The notes: a model not told the origin generated them from the sequence alone. Shown: positions 17,334 through 26,294, counted from the first letter of the stretch. The stretch: 64,000 bases of DNA from Bacteroidales bacterium (GCA_016707705.1 JADJHD010000019.1:1-64000); one strand, 5' to 3'. Translations and numbers: made by a program.

Positions 17334-17393
17334 CCAGTGCCCCTACCCTGTCATCCGCCGGCTGGCGGACTAAACCAACTGAGCTAACAACGC
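17334..17393 (-). pseudogene. Damaged tRNA-Val copy carrying a 16-base palindrome
   Basis: The minus strand repeats the tRNA-Val 5' part exactly (GCGTTGTTAGCTCAGTTGG and TTTAG), then has TCCGCCAGCCGGCGGA in place of ten bases of the D-stem/anticodon-stem region. It resumes with TGACAGGGTAGGGG, one base shorter than the tRNA, and stops in the T stem. It has no T loop and no 3' acceptor strand, so it cannot be a working tRNA. An 11-base A/T spacer separates it from the intact tRNA. Confidence 0.85.
17354..17369. repeat. 16-base inverted repeat inside the tRNA remnant
   Basis: TCCGCC and GGCGGA form a 6-bp GC-rich stem around four bases. Palindromes of this form recur in some Bacteroidota genomes (from memory, not checked). 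I see no second copy in this window. Confidence 0.6.
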
Positions 17394-17402
17394 ATTGGGC
17401 TG

Positions 17403-17431
17403 CAAAAATAAAGATTTATTCGATTATTCAA
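17403..17431 (-). promoter_or_regulatory. Promoter of the tRNA-Val unit
   Basis: On the minus strand TTG (17429-17431) is followed after 18 bases by TATTTTTG (17403-17410), matching the Bacteroidota -33/-7 pattern TTG...TAnnTTTG. Transcription would start about 5 bases before the damaged tRNA copy and run into the intact one. Confidence 0.6.
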
Positions 17432-17514
17432 GCCCTCAGCACAGATTTTCCAATGACGATACTTATGTTTGGAAAGCAGGTGAATGTGCATTATTGCCAG
17501 TTTTTTATATGAAA

Positions 17515-17547
17515 TTGCCAGCTTCTTGGCCTAAAATTCTAAATTTG
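17515..17547 (+). promoter_or_regulatory. Possible promoter of the dipeptidyl peptidase gene
   Basis: TAAATTTG (17540-17547) fits the -7 element; TTG at 17515-17517 is 22 bases upstream, slightly too far. The start codon is 18 bases downstream. Confidence 0.35.
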
Positions 17548-17564
17548 AAGTTAAAATAGAAACA

Positions 17565-19775
17565 ATGAGCTCAATTTCATTCCGAAGCATCCTTATTATC
17601 CTCTCATTTGTAGCCTTTTACAAAGCTGAAGCTCAAACTGGCAGCAAATCCTTCGTCCTTGAAGATTTCACCGATAACTATACCTTCTACGCCAGGGGAG
17701 CACGCAGTCTGCGCTCCATGAAAAGTGGCGAGCAATATTCTGCCTCAGAAGGAAGGGGAACCAAGATTGTTGTCAGAAGCTATGAAACAGGAGATACCCT
17801 AAGAACAATACTTGACCTTAAGAAGATACCCAACTCTCCAATTAGTGCTTTCAGCGATTATACCTTCAGTCTGGACGAAAGCAGCATCCTGCTTACAACT
17901 GACCAGGAAGCTATTTACCGCCGTTCCTATACTGCAGCATACTATATCTATAACATTGCTTCGGGTTCATTGACTGCATTGTCAGAAAACGGGAAGCAGC
18001 AACTTGCAACTTTCTCTGCAGATGGGAAAAAGGTAGCATTTGTCAGGCAGAATAATCTCTTCTGGAAAGATCTGGTTACAGGTAAAGAAACTCAAATCAC
18101 GGATGACGGAAAACAAAATTCAATCATCAATGGTGCTCCGGACTGGGTGTATGAAGAAGAGTTTGAATTCAATCAAGCCTTTGAATGGTCACCTGATAGC
18201 AAAACCATTGCATGGATTCGCTTCGATGAGACTGCAGTTCCTGAATTCAGCATGAGCATGTTTCAGGGAGCAGAACCCTCAATGGATGAAAATAAACTCT
18301 ATCCGCATTGCACAACATTCAAATACCCCAAGGCAGGTGAGCCCAACTCCATCGTTAGTGTGCACACTTTTGATATTGCAAGCGGAAGCAGACAATTAAT
18401 GGATATCGGAACTGAAACCAATATTTACATACCACGTATCCGCTGGACCAAAGACCCTTCAAAACTGGCTATTTTCAGACTCAATCGCCTGCAGAACCAT
18501 TTTGAAATCCTCTATGCCAATCCGGTTAGCGGAAAGACAAGCGTAATCCTCACGGAAGACAATAGCTGCTACATTGACGAAAAGACCTTTGATGACATTC
18601 AGTTTCTTGATGACAATAAACACTTCATATTCAGGTCAGAAAGAGATGGTTGGGATCGCATCTACCTTTATACAATTGATGGAAAGCTGGAAAGCACTGC
18701 AACCAAAGGCGATTTCGATGTAAATGATTTTGTAGGCTGCGATGTAGCCAAAAAATTGATTTATTACGTTGCTTCTGAAGTAGTACCCTATCAGAGGGAG
18801 GTCTATGTTGTTAAATGGGATGGAACCGGCAAGAGAAAATTATCGGAAAAGGAAGGCATCAACAGTATTCGCTGCAGCGAAGGCTTTAAATATTATTCCA
18901 TCAACTGGAGCAATTCTTCCACTCCTCCACAATCCACACTGTACAACGCTTCCGGCAAGATGGTCAGGGTGCTTGACGCAAGCAAGGCTGTCGCAGAAAA
19001 AATCAAGGATTACAAGTTCAACACCAAGGAATTCTTCAGTTTCAATACTTCTGAAAATGTGAAGCTTTACGGATATATGGTTAAGCCTCCCGACTTTGAT
19101 GCAACCAAAAAGTATCCTGTACTGCTCACACAGTATAGCGGGCCGAATTCCCAAAGCGCCCTCGACCGCTGGGATTTAAGCTGGGACAATTATATGGCAC
19201 AGCTGGGATATGTAATTGTATGCGTTGATGGAAGAGGAACAGGTGCAAGAGGTGAGAAATTCCGCAAGATGACTTACCTGCAACTTGGCAAGTATGAAAC
19301 CATGGATCAGATTGAGACAGCCAAATATCTGGGAACCTTAGCCTATATCGATGCATCACGCATCGGAATCTGGGGATGGAGCTTTGGAGGCTATATTTCA
19401 TCTTCCTGCATGGTAAAGGGTGCTGATGTTTTCAAGGCTGCTATTGCAGTTGCACCTGTGACCAACTGGAGGTATTATGACAATATCTACACGGAGCGTT
19501 TCATGCGCACTCCGCAGGAAAATTCTGAAGGTTATGATCAGAATTCACCTCTCAATTTTGCCGAGAATCTAAAGGGACAACTACTTTTATGCCATGGTCT
19601 GGCTGATGACAATGTGCATGTACAAAACACCATTGAATTCTCCGAGCGATTGGTGCAGGCTGACAGGCAATTTGATATGCAGCTTTACGCCAACAGGAAT
19701 CACGGAATTTACGGTGGAAACACCCAGCATCATCTCTATACGAGAATGACTGAGTTCCTGCTGAAGAATCTGTAG
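17565..19775 (+). CDS. Dipeptidyl peptidase IV, exported S9B serine peptidase
   Basis: 736 residues. It removes X-Pro (or X-Ala) dipeptides from peptide N-termini in the periplasm or at the cell surface, supporting peptide use. The signal peptide covers about residues 1-24 (IILSFVAFYKAEAQ). The beta-propeller runs to about 490 and contains DWVYEEE (193-199), whose Glu198/Glu199 match the pair that binds the substrate amino end in DPP IV. The alpha/beta-hydrolase domain has Ser606 (GWSFGG), Asp681 (LADDNVH) and His713 (NHGIYGG). Length is normal for the family. It is a single gene, convergent with the thioredoxin-family gene. Confidence 0.95.
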   Translation: MSSISFRSILIILSFVAFYKAEAQTGSKSFVLEDFTDNYTFYARGARSLRSMKSGEQYSASEGRGTKIVVRSYETGDTLRTILDLKKIPNSPISAFSDYTFSLDESSILLTTDQEAIYRRSYTAAYYIYNIASGSLTALSENGKQQLATFSADGKKVAFVRQNNLFWKDLVTGKETQITDDGKQNSIINGAPDWVYEEEFEFNQAFEWSPDSKTIAWIRFDETAVPEFSMSMFQGAEPSMDENKLYPHCTTFKYPKAGEPNSIVSVHTFDIASGSRQLMDIGTETNIYIPRIRWTKDPSKLAIFRLNRLQNHFEILYANPVSGKTSVILTEDNSCYIDEKTFDDIQFLDDNKHFIFRSERDGWDRIYLYTIDGKLESTATKGDFDVNDFVGCDVAKKLIYYVASEVVPYQREVYVVKWDGTGKRKLSEKEGINSIRCSEGFKYYSINWSNSSTPPQSTLYNASGKMVRVLDASKAVAEKIKDYKFNTKEFFSFNTSENVKLYGYMVKPPDFDATKKYPVLLTQYSGPNSQSALDRWDLSWDNYMAQLGYVIVCVDGRGTGARGEKFRKMTYLQLGKYETMDQIETAKYLGTLAYIDASRIGIWGWSFGGYISSSCMVKGADVFKAAIAVAPVTNWRYYDNIYTERFMRTPQENSEGYDQNSPLNFAENLKGQLLLCHGLADDNVHVQNTIEFSERLVQADRQFDMQLYANRNHGIYGGNTQHHLYTRMTEFLLKNL

Positions 19776-19826
19776 GGAAACTTTAGTGAATTTTCTTGTT
19801 GACCCGGACTTTGGACCGTGTTGAGC

Positions 19827-21173
19827 TTATCTGGCAGATTCAACTAACTCGTTCAGATTCATGGGCTTTGCCAGGATTCTATTGCCTGAATCAAGAAGAA
19901 TCATTACCGGCGTAGCATAGATATTATAATCCACAGCTGCTTGTGAATTCCATTTTTTATAGTCAACCAATACAGGCCAGGGAATCCTGAGATCTTCAAT
20001 TGCCTTCTGAAGTGCAGACTTGTCCTCATCGAGGCTTATGGGTATTACCCTGATGCCTGCATACTGAGGTTGCTGGGACCAGCTTACAATTTGAGGTAAT
20101 AATTGCTGGCAATGCGGACACCAACTAGCCCAGAACACAAGAAGTTTTTCCCCCTTTATCGAACTCAGCTTCAGGTTCCTGCCATTTATATCATTCATGC
20201 TGATTTCCGGTGCAATCTTACCTGGTGCCAGAAGCTTGTACTTCTCGAGCCTTGCAATGGTTTCAGACTGTTGCTCATTCTCACATTGCTCAGGGGCTGA
20301 ATAGTTTGTAGCTATATGAAGAATAACATCATCAAACCCATATCGCTCAAAACCCCTGATAAGGTACTTTAAGGTAAAATTATACACATCAGGATTCTGC
20401 TTAGCCAGGGGAAGTATATGGTCAACTGCAATCATGAAGCCCTGGGATAGTTCAGCCTTGCCGATATTGGGATTGGAATATAGTCCGAGGTATGAGGTAA
20501 TCTTAGAGGTCAGTACATCAGAGCTCATTATACTGTTATCCGACCAATCAACCTTATCAAACCAATGCTCCCTGAAGAAACTCTTCTGTGCAACTATATT
20601 CAAGCCCGGGGCAATTGCAGGCTTTTGATCAGCATTTATATAACGGGCAACGTATGAATCAGGATTCAGGCGATTCACAGAGTCAGTCCATTTTGCCAAA
20701 CCCGATTGCACAAGGACGAATTCGGCTAAAGCGGTATGGTAGAATGAATCTGAAGGACTATAAACCGATAGCAATTGATTGAGTGTTTCCAGCTTCAGGT
20801 AGCTGTCATCCCTGAACTTCAAATAATTCTGATAAATAAGATTTTCTTTGGAACGAACCACCTTAAGGCTATCCTGGAGTTGCGGCCAGCAGGTTGTGAA
20901 TTCAATTTCAGGTTCCTTAACAATAAACTGAAAGCTGTATTTGCTATCACCAATGGCATACATTCCCGGATGAAGGTCAGCCTTGGGATTATAAACCAGG
21001 CGTCCTGAAATAACCCGGGCACTGTCGATCTTTTGATATCCTGACAAGGAAAAGGACTGCAGGTAAAGCATGCGATTATTCGCACCCTTTACATTCACCG
21101 TTATCTGGGCAAAGGAAGGCAGGTAAACCAATAAAATAAGGCCTAACAGACCATTTCTAAGACTCGATTGCAT
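19827..21173 (-). CDS. Exported TlpA/ResA-like thioredoxin-fold protein
   Basis: 448 residues. Signal peptide at about 1-22 (LLGLILLVYLPSFAQ). The N-terminal 300 residues form a domain often found before such thioredoxin domains in Bacteroidota (DUF4369-like, tentative). The C-terminal domain (about 310-448) is a thioredoxin fold with the active-site pair in WCPHC (Cys352 and Cys355) after LLVFWAS, and a cis-Pro segment in YATPVMILLD. It probably reduces or rearranges disulfides in the periplasm; substrate unknown. Leftward and downstream of eno, with a terminator between them, so it is probably transcribed separately. Confidence 0.85.
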   Translation of the reverse strand: MQSSLRNGLLGLILLVYLPSFAQITVNVKGANNRMLYLQSFSLSGYQKIDSARVISGRLVYNPKADLHPGMYAIGDSKYSFQFIVKEPEIEFTTCWPQLQDSLKVVRSKENLIYQNYLKFRDDSYLKLETLNQLLSVYSPSDSFYHTALAEFVLVQSGLAKWTDSVNRLNPDSYVARYINADQKPAIAPGLNIVAQKSFFREHWFDKVDWSDNSIMSSDVLTSKITSYLGLYSNPNIGKAELSQGFMIAVDHILPLAKQNPDVYNFTLKYLIRGFERYGFDDVILHIATNYSAPEQCENEQQSETIARLEKYKLLAPGKIAPEISMNDINGRNLKLSSIKGEKLLVFWASWCPHCQQLLPQIVSWSQQPQYAGIRVIPISLDEDKSALQKAIEDLRIPWPVLVDYKKWNSQAAVDYNIYATPVMILLDSGNRILAKPMNLNELVESAR

Positions 21174-21225
21174 ATAATCAAAGATAATAATTTCAAATAA
21201 ACCGCCGGTAACAGGGGGCGGGAAA

Positions 21226-21254
21226 AGAAAAAGCCGGAAAATACCGGCCTTTTC
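21226..21254 (-). terminator. Terminator behind enolase
   Basis: On the minus strand AGGCCGG pairs with CCGGCTT around a short A/T loop (stem 21231-21237 with 21244-21250), followed by a T run. Confidence 0.8.
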
Positions 21255-21282
21255 AAAAGATTTATTCTTTGTCAGTTTTCAA

Positions 21283-22572
21283 TTACCTGGCATATTTGAA
21301 ATCCTTGCCAAGGTATTTTGCTGAGCTGCCGAGAATCTCCTCAATACGGAGAAGCTGGTTGTACTTGCAGATACGGTCGGTGCGGCTTGCTGAACCGGTC
21401 TTGATAAGTCCGGTATTCAGTGCAACTGCCAGGTCAGCGATGGTTGTATCTTCAGTTTCACCTGAGCGGTGGCTCATAACTGCAGTGTATGAATTGCGAT
21501 AGGCAAGGTTCACTGCCTCAATAGTTTCGGTAAGGGTACCAATCTGGTTAACCTTAACGAGGATTGAGTTGGCAACACCCTTGTCGATGCCCATCTGGAG
21601 GCGTTTTGAATTGGTAACGAAAAGATCGTCTCCAACGAGCTGAATCTTCTTGCCCATTGTATCGGTCATAAGTTTCCAACCATCCCAATCATCTTCTGCC
21701 ATACCATCTTCGATAGAAATAATGGGGTATTTATTCACCCAGTTATTCCAGTAATCCACCATCTGAGCGGGTGTGAGCTTATCTCCAGTTGATTTGTGCA
21801 GGTGATATACTTTTTCTTCTGGGAGGAAATACTCACTTGAAGCGGGGTCAAGAGCCATGAATACGTCAACGCCAGGTTTGTAACCTGCTTTTTCAATAGC
21901 CTGAAGAATAACTGTAACAGCTTCTTCATTGCTCTTGAGGTTAGGAGCGAAACCACCTTCATCACCAACGTTGGTTGAATAACCAGCTTTCTTCAGAACT
22001 GACTTCAGGCTATGGAAAACTTCAGCACCCATGCGGAGAGCTTCAGCGAATGTGCTGGCTCCAACCGGCATAATCATGAATTCCTGGAAATCGATGCTGT
22101 TATCGGCATGTGATCCCCCATTGATGATGTTCATCATTGGAATTGGAAGAGTATTGGCATTAACACCACCAACATAGCGATAGAGGTATTGTCCGGATTC
22201 CTGAGCTGCAGCATTTGCAACTGCGAGGGAAACACCGAGGATAGCATTGGCACCGAGGTTGCTCTTATTGGGAGTACCATCAAGTTCAATCAATCTGCGG
22301 TCAATTTCATTCTGTTCTGAAACAAAAGCGCCCTTGAGCTCTTCTGCAATCGTCTTATTGACGTTCTGAACGGCTTTAAGGACACCTTTACCAAGATATA
22401 CGCCCTTGTCATCATCACGCAGCTCGCAAGCCTCGTGGATACCTGTAGAGGCTCCTGAGGGAACGGCAGCACGACCCATGATACCATTGGAGGTATACAC
22501 ATCAACTTCAACTGTGGGGTTGCCCCTCGAATCAAGGATCTGGCGGGCAGTAACGTTTACAATCTGACTCAT
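21283..22572 (-). CDS. eno: Enolase
   Basis: 429 residues, full length. Converts 2-phosphoglycerate to phosphoenolpyruvate in glycolysis. Visible family features are the N-terminal ARQILDSRGNPTVEVDV, the NGGSHADNSIDFQEFMIMP region, the Mg-binding SIEDGMAEDDWDGW and LVGDDLFVTN segments, and the signature LVKVNQIGTLTETIEA followed by SHRSGETEDT. It lies downstream of rplQ but is separated by a terminator and has its own promoter. Confidence 0.98.
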   Translation of the reverse strand: MSQIVNVTARQILDSRGNPTVEVDVYTSNGIMGRAAVPSGASTGIHEACELRDDDKGVYLGKGVLKAVQNVNKTIAEELKGAFVSEQNEIDRRLIELDGTPNKSNLGANAILGVSLAVANAAAQESGQYLYRYVGGVNANTLPIPMMNIINGGSHADNSIDFQEFMIMPVGASTFAEALRMGAEVFHSLKSVLKKAGYSTNVGDEGGFAPNLKSNEEAVTVILQAIEKAGYKPGVDVFMALDPASSEYFLPEEKVYHLHKSTGDKLTPAQMVDYWNNWVNKYPIISIEDGMAEDDWDGWKLMTDTMGKKIQLVGDDLFVTNSKRLQMGIDKGVANSILVKVNQIGTLTETIEAVNLAYRNSYTAVMSHRSGETEDTTIADLAVALNTGLIKTGSASRTDRICKYNQLLRIEEILGSSAKYLGKDFKYAR

Positions 22573-22619
22573 TTTAAATCGTTTTATAGTTTAACAAACT
22601 TGTGGTATAATGTGTTGCG

Positions 22620-22651
22620 CAAAGAGTAAAATATGCGCTAAGTTTTAGCAA
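22620..22651 (-). promoter_or_regulatory. Promoter of eno
   Basis: Minus strand: TTG (22649-22651), 20 bases, then TACTCTTTG (22620-22628), close to TAnnTTTG with one extra base. About 48 bases before the start codon. Confidence 0.5.
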
Positions 22652-22705
22652 TCACCGACCAGAACATATGTAAAAAACTTCATTACATCCTGACATGACA
22701 CGCGA

Positions 22706-22738
22706 AAAGGATAAAGCAAGATACCTGCTTTATCCTTT
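22706..22738. terminator. Terminator of the ribosomal protein operon
   Basis: A perfect 13-bp stem, AAAGGATAAAGCA (22706-22718) with TGCTTTATCCTTT (22726-22738), with a 7-base loop, 20 bases beyond the rplQ stop. It separates the cluster from eno. Confidence 0.85.
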
Positions 22739-22757
22739 CTGAGTCATTATTGCATTA

Positions 22758-23384
22758 TTAATTGTTTTCCTTGGTTTCTTCAGTTGATTCGGATGCAGGT
22801 TCTTCTGAACTTTCTGCTTCAACTTCGGGAGCTGCTTCGGCTACTGGTGTTTCAACAACCTCTTCAGCAACAGGAGCAGCTTCTTCAACTACTGCCTTTT
22901 CCTTAGCCTTGGCTTTTGGAGCTGCCTTTGGAGCTTCTGCTTCTGCGCCTTCAGCCTTCTTGGTTGTTGCACGTTTACGGCGGGTAGCTTTCTTTGGAGC
23001 GCTTTCCTTAGCTGTAAGAAGTGCCTGGTTGTAATCTACCAGTTCAATGATACACATGTCAGCGTTATCACCAAGACGGAAACCGGTTTTCAAAATCCTG
23101 GTATATCCACCCGGACGATCGGCAACCTTAACTGATACTTCGCGGAAGAGCTCGGTAACAGCAGCCTTATCCTGAAGGTAACTGAAAACTAAACGGCGAG
23201 ATGCGGTTGAATCTTCTTTAGCTTTGGTGATAAGGGGTTCTACGTATGAACGGAGGGCTTTTGCTTTAGCCAGGGTTGTATTTATGCGCTTGTGCAGGAT
23301 CAGCGAGCTGGCCATGTTGGCAAGCATTGCTTTACGATGTGTGCTGGTTCTACCCAGGTGGTTAACTGCTTTCTGATGTCTCAT
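22758..23384 (-). CDS. rplQ: 50S ribosomal protein L17 with Ala/Glu/Lys-rich tail
   Basis: 208 residues. The first 120 or so are the normal L17 (MRHQKAVNHLGRTSTHRKAM; later TRILKTGFRLGDNADMCIIE), a protein at the end of the exit-tunnel region of the large subunit. The remaining 80 residues are a low-complexity tail, first basic (KKATRRKRATTKK) and then very acidic with repeated AAPEVE/PVAEE motifs. Such tails occur in other Bacteroidota L17 proteins. Last gene of the cluster, 5 bases after rpoA. Confidence 0.97.
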   Translation of the reverse strand: MRHQKAVNHLGRTSTHRKAMLANMASSLILHKRINTTLAKAKALRSYVEPLITKAKEDSTASRRLVFSYLQDKAAVTELFREVSVKVADRPGGYTRILKTGFRLGDNADMCIIELVDYNQALLTAKESAPKKATRRKRATTKKAEGAEAEAPKAAPKAKAKEKAVVEEAAPVAEEVVETPVAEAAPEVEAESSEEPASESTEETKENN

Positions 23385-23389
23385 TTCAC

Positions 23390-24382
23390 TTATTCCTTAT
23401 CTAATTTATACTTGGCGGTATTCATGCCGAATTCGAGGTTCTTTGACTTCACCAGTTCCTCAAGTTCTGTGAGGGATTTCTTACCGAAGTTCCTGAATTT
23501 TAACAGGTCATTCTTGTTGAATGAAACAAGGTCACCCAGTGTTTCCACATCAGCTGCCTTGAGGCAATTGAGCGCACGGACAGAAAGATCCATGTCGACC
23601 AGCTTGGTTTTCAAAAGCTGACGGATATGCAGGGTATTTTCATCGAATTCTTCGGTAACAGCCTTTTCTTCTGTATCCAGGGTAATCTTCTCATCACTGA
23701 AAAGCATGAAATGGTGGATCAGAATGCGTGCTGCTTCCTTCAAAGCATCCTTTGGATGAATAGAACCGTCCGTTTTGATTTCGAGAACCAGCTTTTCATA
23801 GTCGGTCTTCTGTTCAACGCGGAAATTCTCAATGGTGTATTTTACGTTTTTAATAGGGGTGTGGATGGAATCGATAGCAACGGTACCAAGCAAAGCATTG
23901 GCAACCTTGTTCTCTTCAGCCGGAACATATCCCCTGCCTTTGTTAATGTTGACTTCCATATTCAACTTAACGGTTGGTTCCATATGACAGATAACCGTAT
24001 CAGGATTTAACACCTGGAATATGGAGAGGTGCTTGGCAATGTCACCTGCAGTTACTACATCCTTACCGGTAACTGTGAAGTTAACCTTTTCGCTTTCCTC
24101 AGAATCAATCTGCCTGCGGAAACGAACTTTTTTAAGGTTAAGAACGATATCAGTTACATCTTCAACAACACCCTTGATAGAGGAAAATTCATGATCTACC
24201 CCGTCGATGCGGATTGAAGTGATGGCATAACCTTCCAGTGAGGAAAGTAATATTCTGCGCAGAGCATTACCGATGGTGATACCAAAACCGGGCTCGAGTG
24301 GACGGAATTCAAAGATACCGTCGAACTCGTCGGCTTGTATCATAATAACCTTATCAGGTTTCTGGAATGCTAAAATGGCCAT
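23390..24382 (-). CDS. rpoA: RNA polymerase alpha subunit
   Basis: 330 residues. The N-terminal domain (about 1-235) dimerises and nucleates core polymerase assembly (LEPGFGITIGNALRRILLSS). The C-terminal domain (about 260-320) has the helix-hairpin-helix pattern (LSVRALNCLKAADVETLGDL and FRNFGKKSLTELEE) that contacts UP elements and activators. Between rpsD and rplQ, the usual alpha-operon position. Confidence 0.98.
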   Translation of the reverse strand: MAILAFQKPDKVIMIQADEFDGIFEFRPLEPGFGITIGNALRRILLSSLEGYAITSIRIDGVDHEFSSIKGVVEDVTDIVLNLKKVRFRRQIDSEESEKVNFTVTGKDVVTAGDIAKHLSIFQVLNPDTVICHMEPTVKLNMEVNINKGRGYVPAEENKVANALLGTVAIDSIHTPIKNVKYTIENFRVEQKTDYEKLVLEIKTDGSIHPKDALKEAARILIHHFMLFSDEKITLDTEEKAVTEEFDENTLHIRQLLKTKLVDMDLSVRALNCLKAADVETLGDLVSFNKNDLLKFRNFGKKSLTELEELVKSKNLEFGMNTAKYKLDKE

Positions 24383-24420
24383 AAATGTCCTTTGTTGGTT
24401 GATTGTTGCAAGATAAACAA

Positions 24421-25026
24421 TTACTTTGAATACAATTCAACGATGAGCTGCTCCTTGATATTCTCAGGAATTTCGTCGCGTTCAGGAAAGTTCAGGAACT
24501 TTCCGCTCATGCTTGTTTCATCCCATTCTAGCCAGGAGAAGCGATGTGATCTGCCTGTAAGTGAATTTACGATAACTTCCAATGATTTGGAACGTTCCCT
24601 TACACCAACTACATCACCTTTCTTAACTTCATATGAAGGAACATTCACCACTTTACCGTTAACGGTAATATGACAATGGGATACCAGCTGCCTGGCTCCA
24701 TCGCGGGTTGGGGAAATACCCAGGCGGAAGACAACATTGTCGAGCCTGGCTTCAATCAACTGCAGCAGGATAACACCAGTTACACCACTCTTGGCTGAAG
24801 CCCTGAGGAAGGTATTCTTGAACTGTTTTTCAAGAATTCCATAGGTGTACTTTGCTTTCTGCTTTTCATTCAGCTGAACACCGTATTCGGAGGTTTTGCG
24901 CCTGCGTTTGCTCTGTCCATGCTGTCCGGGAGGATAATTCTTCTTTTCAAATGAACGGTCGGGGCCGTAGATAGCTTCCTTGAACTTCCTTGCTATCCTG
25001 GACTTTGGACCAATGTATCTTGCCAT
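24421..25026 (-). CDS. rpsD: 30S ribosomal protein S4
   Basis: 201 residues. Primary 16S rRNA-binding protein that starts assembly of the 30S body; in many bacteria it also represses its own operon. S4 RNA-binding domain at about 94-155 (LIEARLDNVVFRLG, ARQLVSHCHITVNG). The N-terminal region lacks the four-cysteine zinc set found in some S4 forms. Confidence 0.98.
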   Translation of the reverse strand: MARYIGPKSRIARKFKEAIYGPDRSFEKKNYPPGQHGQSKRRRKTSEYGVQLNEKQKAKYTYGILEKQFKNTFLRASAKSGVTGVILLQLIEARLDNVVFRLGISPTRDGARQLVSHCHITVNGKVVNVPSYEVKKGDVVGVRERSKSLEVIVNSLTGRSHRFSWLEWDETSMSGKFLNFPERDEIPENIKEQLIVELYSK

Positions 25027-25084
25027 AAAGCCTTGTGATTTTTGATTAAACTATATATGTGTGTTACCGAAGTTTCCTGAGGTA

Positions 25085-25474
25085 TTAAACCCTTCTACGT
25101 TTTGGAGGCCTGCAGCCGTTGTGTGGAAGCGGAGTGATATCGAAAATCTCAGTCACTTCAATTCCAGCTGTATGCAGGGTACGGATAGCGGATTCACGTC
25201 CGGAACCTGGTCCCTTAACATACACTTTTACCTTCCTCAATCCTAGGTCATAAGCAACCTTGGCACAATCGGAAGCAGCCATCTGGGCGGCATATGGGGT
25301 ATTCTTCTTCGAACCCCTGAATCCCATCTTTCCTGCAGATGCCCAGGAAATTACTTGCCCGGCACTGTTTGTAAGGGAGATGATGATGTTGTTGAAAGAA
25401 GCAAAAATATATGCCCTTCCGGAAGCCTCTACCTTAACAACTTTTTTCTTTGAAACTTTGGTGGTCTTTGCCAT
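25085..25474 (-). CDS. rpsK: 30S ribosomal protein S11
   Basis: 129 residues. Platform protein of the small subunit, near the mRNA exit and the Shine-Dalgarno helix. Typical segments: ASFNNIIISLTNSAGQVISW, GPGSGRESAIRTLHTAGIEV and the C-terminal PHNGCRPPKRRRV. Confidence 0.98.
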   Translation of the reverse strand: MAKTTKVSKKKVVKVEASGRAYIFASFNNIIISLTNSAGQVISWASAGKMGFRGSKKNTPYAAQMAASDCAKVAYDLGLRKVKVYVKGPGSGRESAIRTLHTAGIEVTEIFDITPLPHNGCRPPKRRRV

Positions 25475-25507
25475 AGTGAAATTATTTCAACTTTGATTCT
25501 TTACTTT

Positions 25508-25888
25508 TTAACCTTTGGTTGCCTTCTTCTTGTTAGCAACAGTCTTTTTCCTTCCCTTACGGGTACGGGCATTGTTCTTGGTACTCTGTCCGCGAAGTGG
25601 AAGACCCAGACGATGACGGATACCACGGTAGCAACCAATGTCCATCAATCGCTTGATGTTAAGCTGATACTCAGAGCGCAGCGCACCTTCTACCTTGAAC
25701 TGGTCGTTGATGACGGTACGAATCCTGTTCTGTTCGTCATCAGTCCATTCCTGGACTTTCTTGTTCAGGTCCACACCTGCTTCGGTGAGGATTTTCTTTG
25801 CAGATGTATGTCCGATTCCGTAGATGTAGGTTAAGCCAACCTCTCCACGCTTGTTTTTTGGTAAATCAATACCAGCAATACGTGCCAT
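25508..25888 (-). CDS. rpsM: 30S ribosomal protein S13
   Basis: 126 residues. Head protein that bridges to the large subunit and contacts P-site tRNA with its basic tail. ARIAGIDLPKNKRGEVGLTY at the start and RHRLGLPLRGQSTKNNARTR near the end are diagnostic. Follows rpmJ in the usual infA-rpmJ-rpsM order. Confidence 0.98.
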   Translation of the reverse strand: MARIAGIDLPKNKRGEVGLTYIYGIGHTSAKKILTEAGVDLNKKVQEWTDDEQNRIRTVINDQFKVEGALRSEYQLNIKRLMDIGCYRGIRHRLGLPLRGQSTKNNARTRKGRKKTVANKKKATKG

Positions 25889-25921
25889 ATATGTTTATTG
25901 CTTTTGAAAATTACACAATGA

Positions 25922-26038
25922 TTAACCTTGTCTTTGCTTGTATTTGGGATTCTTCTTATTGATAATATAGATTCTCCCTTTCCTCCGCACGATTTTACAA
26001 TCTGGCGTTCTTTTCTTAACGGATGCTCTGACTTTCAT
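25922..26038 (-). CDS. rpmJ: 50S ribosomal protein L36, zinc-ligand-free form
   Basis: 38 residues from ATG (26036-26038) to TAA (25922-25924): MKVRASVKKRTPDCKIVRRK at the start and NPKYKQRQG at the end. It is too short for most ORF scans. The zinc-binding C-x2-C...C...H set of the classical form is reduced to a single Cys, so it should fold without zinc. It lies between infA and rpsM, as expected. Confidence 0.96.
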   Translation of the reverse strand: MKVRASVKKRTPDCKIVRRKGRIYIINKKNPKYKQRQG

Positions 26039-26072
26039 TGCTTGTCGTTATTATGATTTCGTTTAATTTTTC

Positions 26073-26291
26073 TTATTTATAGCGGAAGATTATTCTTCCT
26101 TTACTCAGGTCGTACGGCGACATTTCAATTTTCACTTTATCACCGGGCAGAATCTTAATATAATGCATTCGCATCTTACCGGAAATATGGGCGGTAATAG
26201 TGTGCCCGTTTTCAAGTTCTACCCTGAACATGGCATTGCCCAACGATTCCCGTACTACTCCATCCTGTTCAATTACCAATTGTTTGGCCAT
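26073..26291 (-). CDS. infA: Translation initiation factor IF-1
   Basis: 72 residues, one OB-fold (S1-like) domain: FRVELENGHTITAHISGKMR and KILPGDKVKIEMSPYDLSKG. It occupies the A site of the 30S subunit during initiation. Starts 3 bases after map, so the two are probably translationally coupled. Confidence 0.98.
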   Translation of the reverse strand: MAKQLVIEQDGVVRESLGNAMFRVELENGHTITAHISGKMRMHYIKILPGDKVKIEMSPYDLSKGRIIFRYK

Positions 26292-26294
26292 TCG

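Noticed and set aside
17334..17393. A second functional tRNA gene
   Set aside because: It lacks the T loop and 3' acceptor strand, and its anticodon stem is replaced by a palindrome.
22762..23034. Long open frame opposite the L17 tail, encoding a Ser/Ala-rich protein
   Set aside because: It is the antisense of the low-complexity Ala/Glu tail of rplQ; composition follows from that, not from coding.
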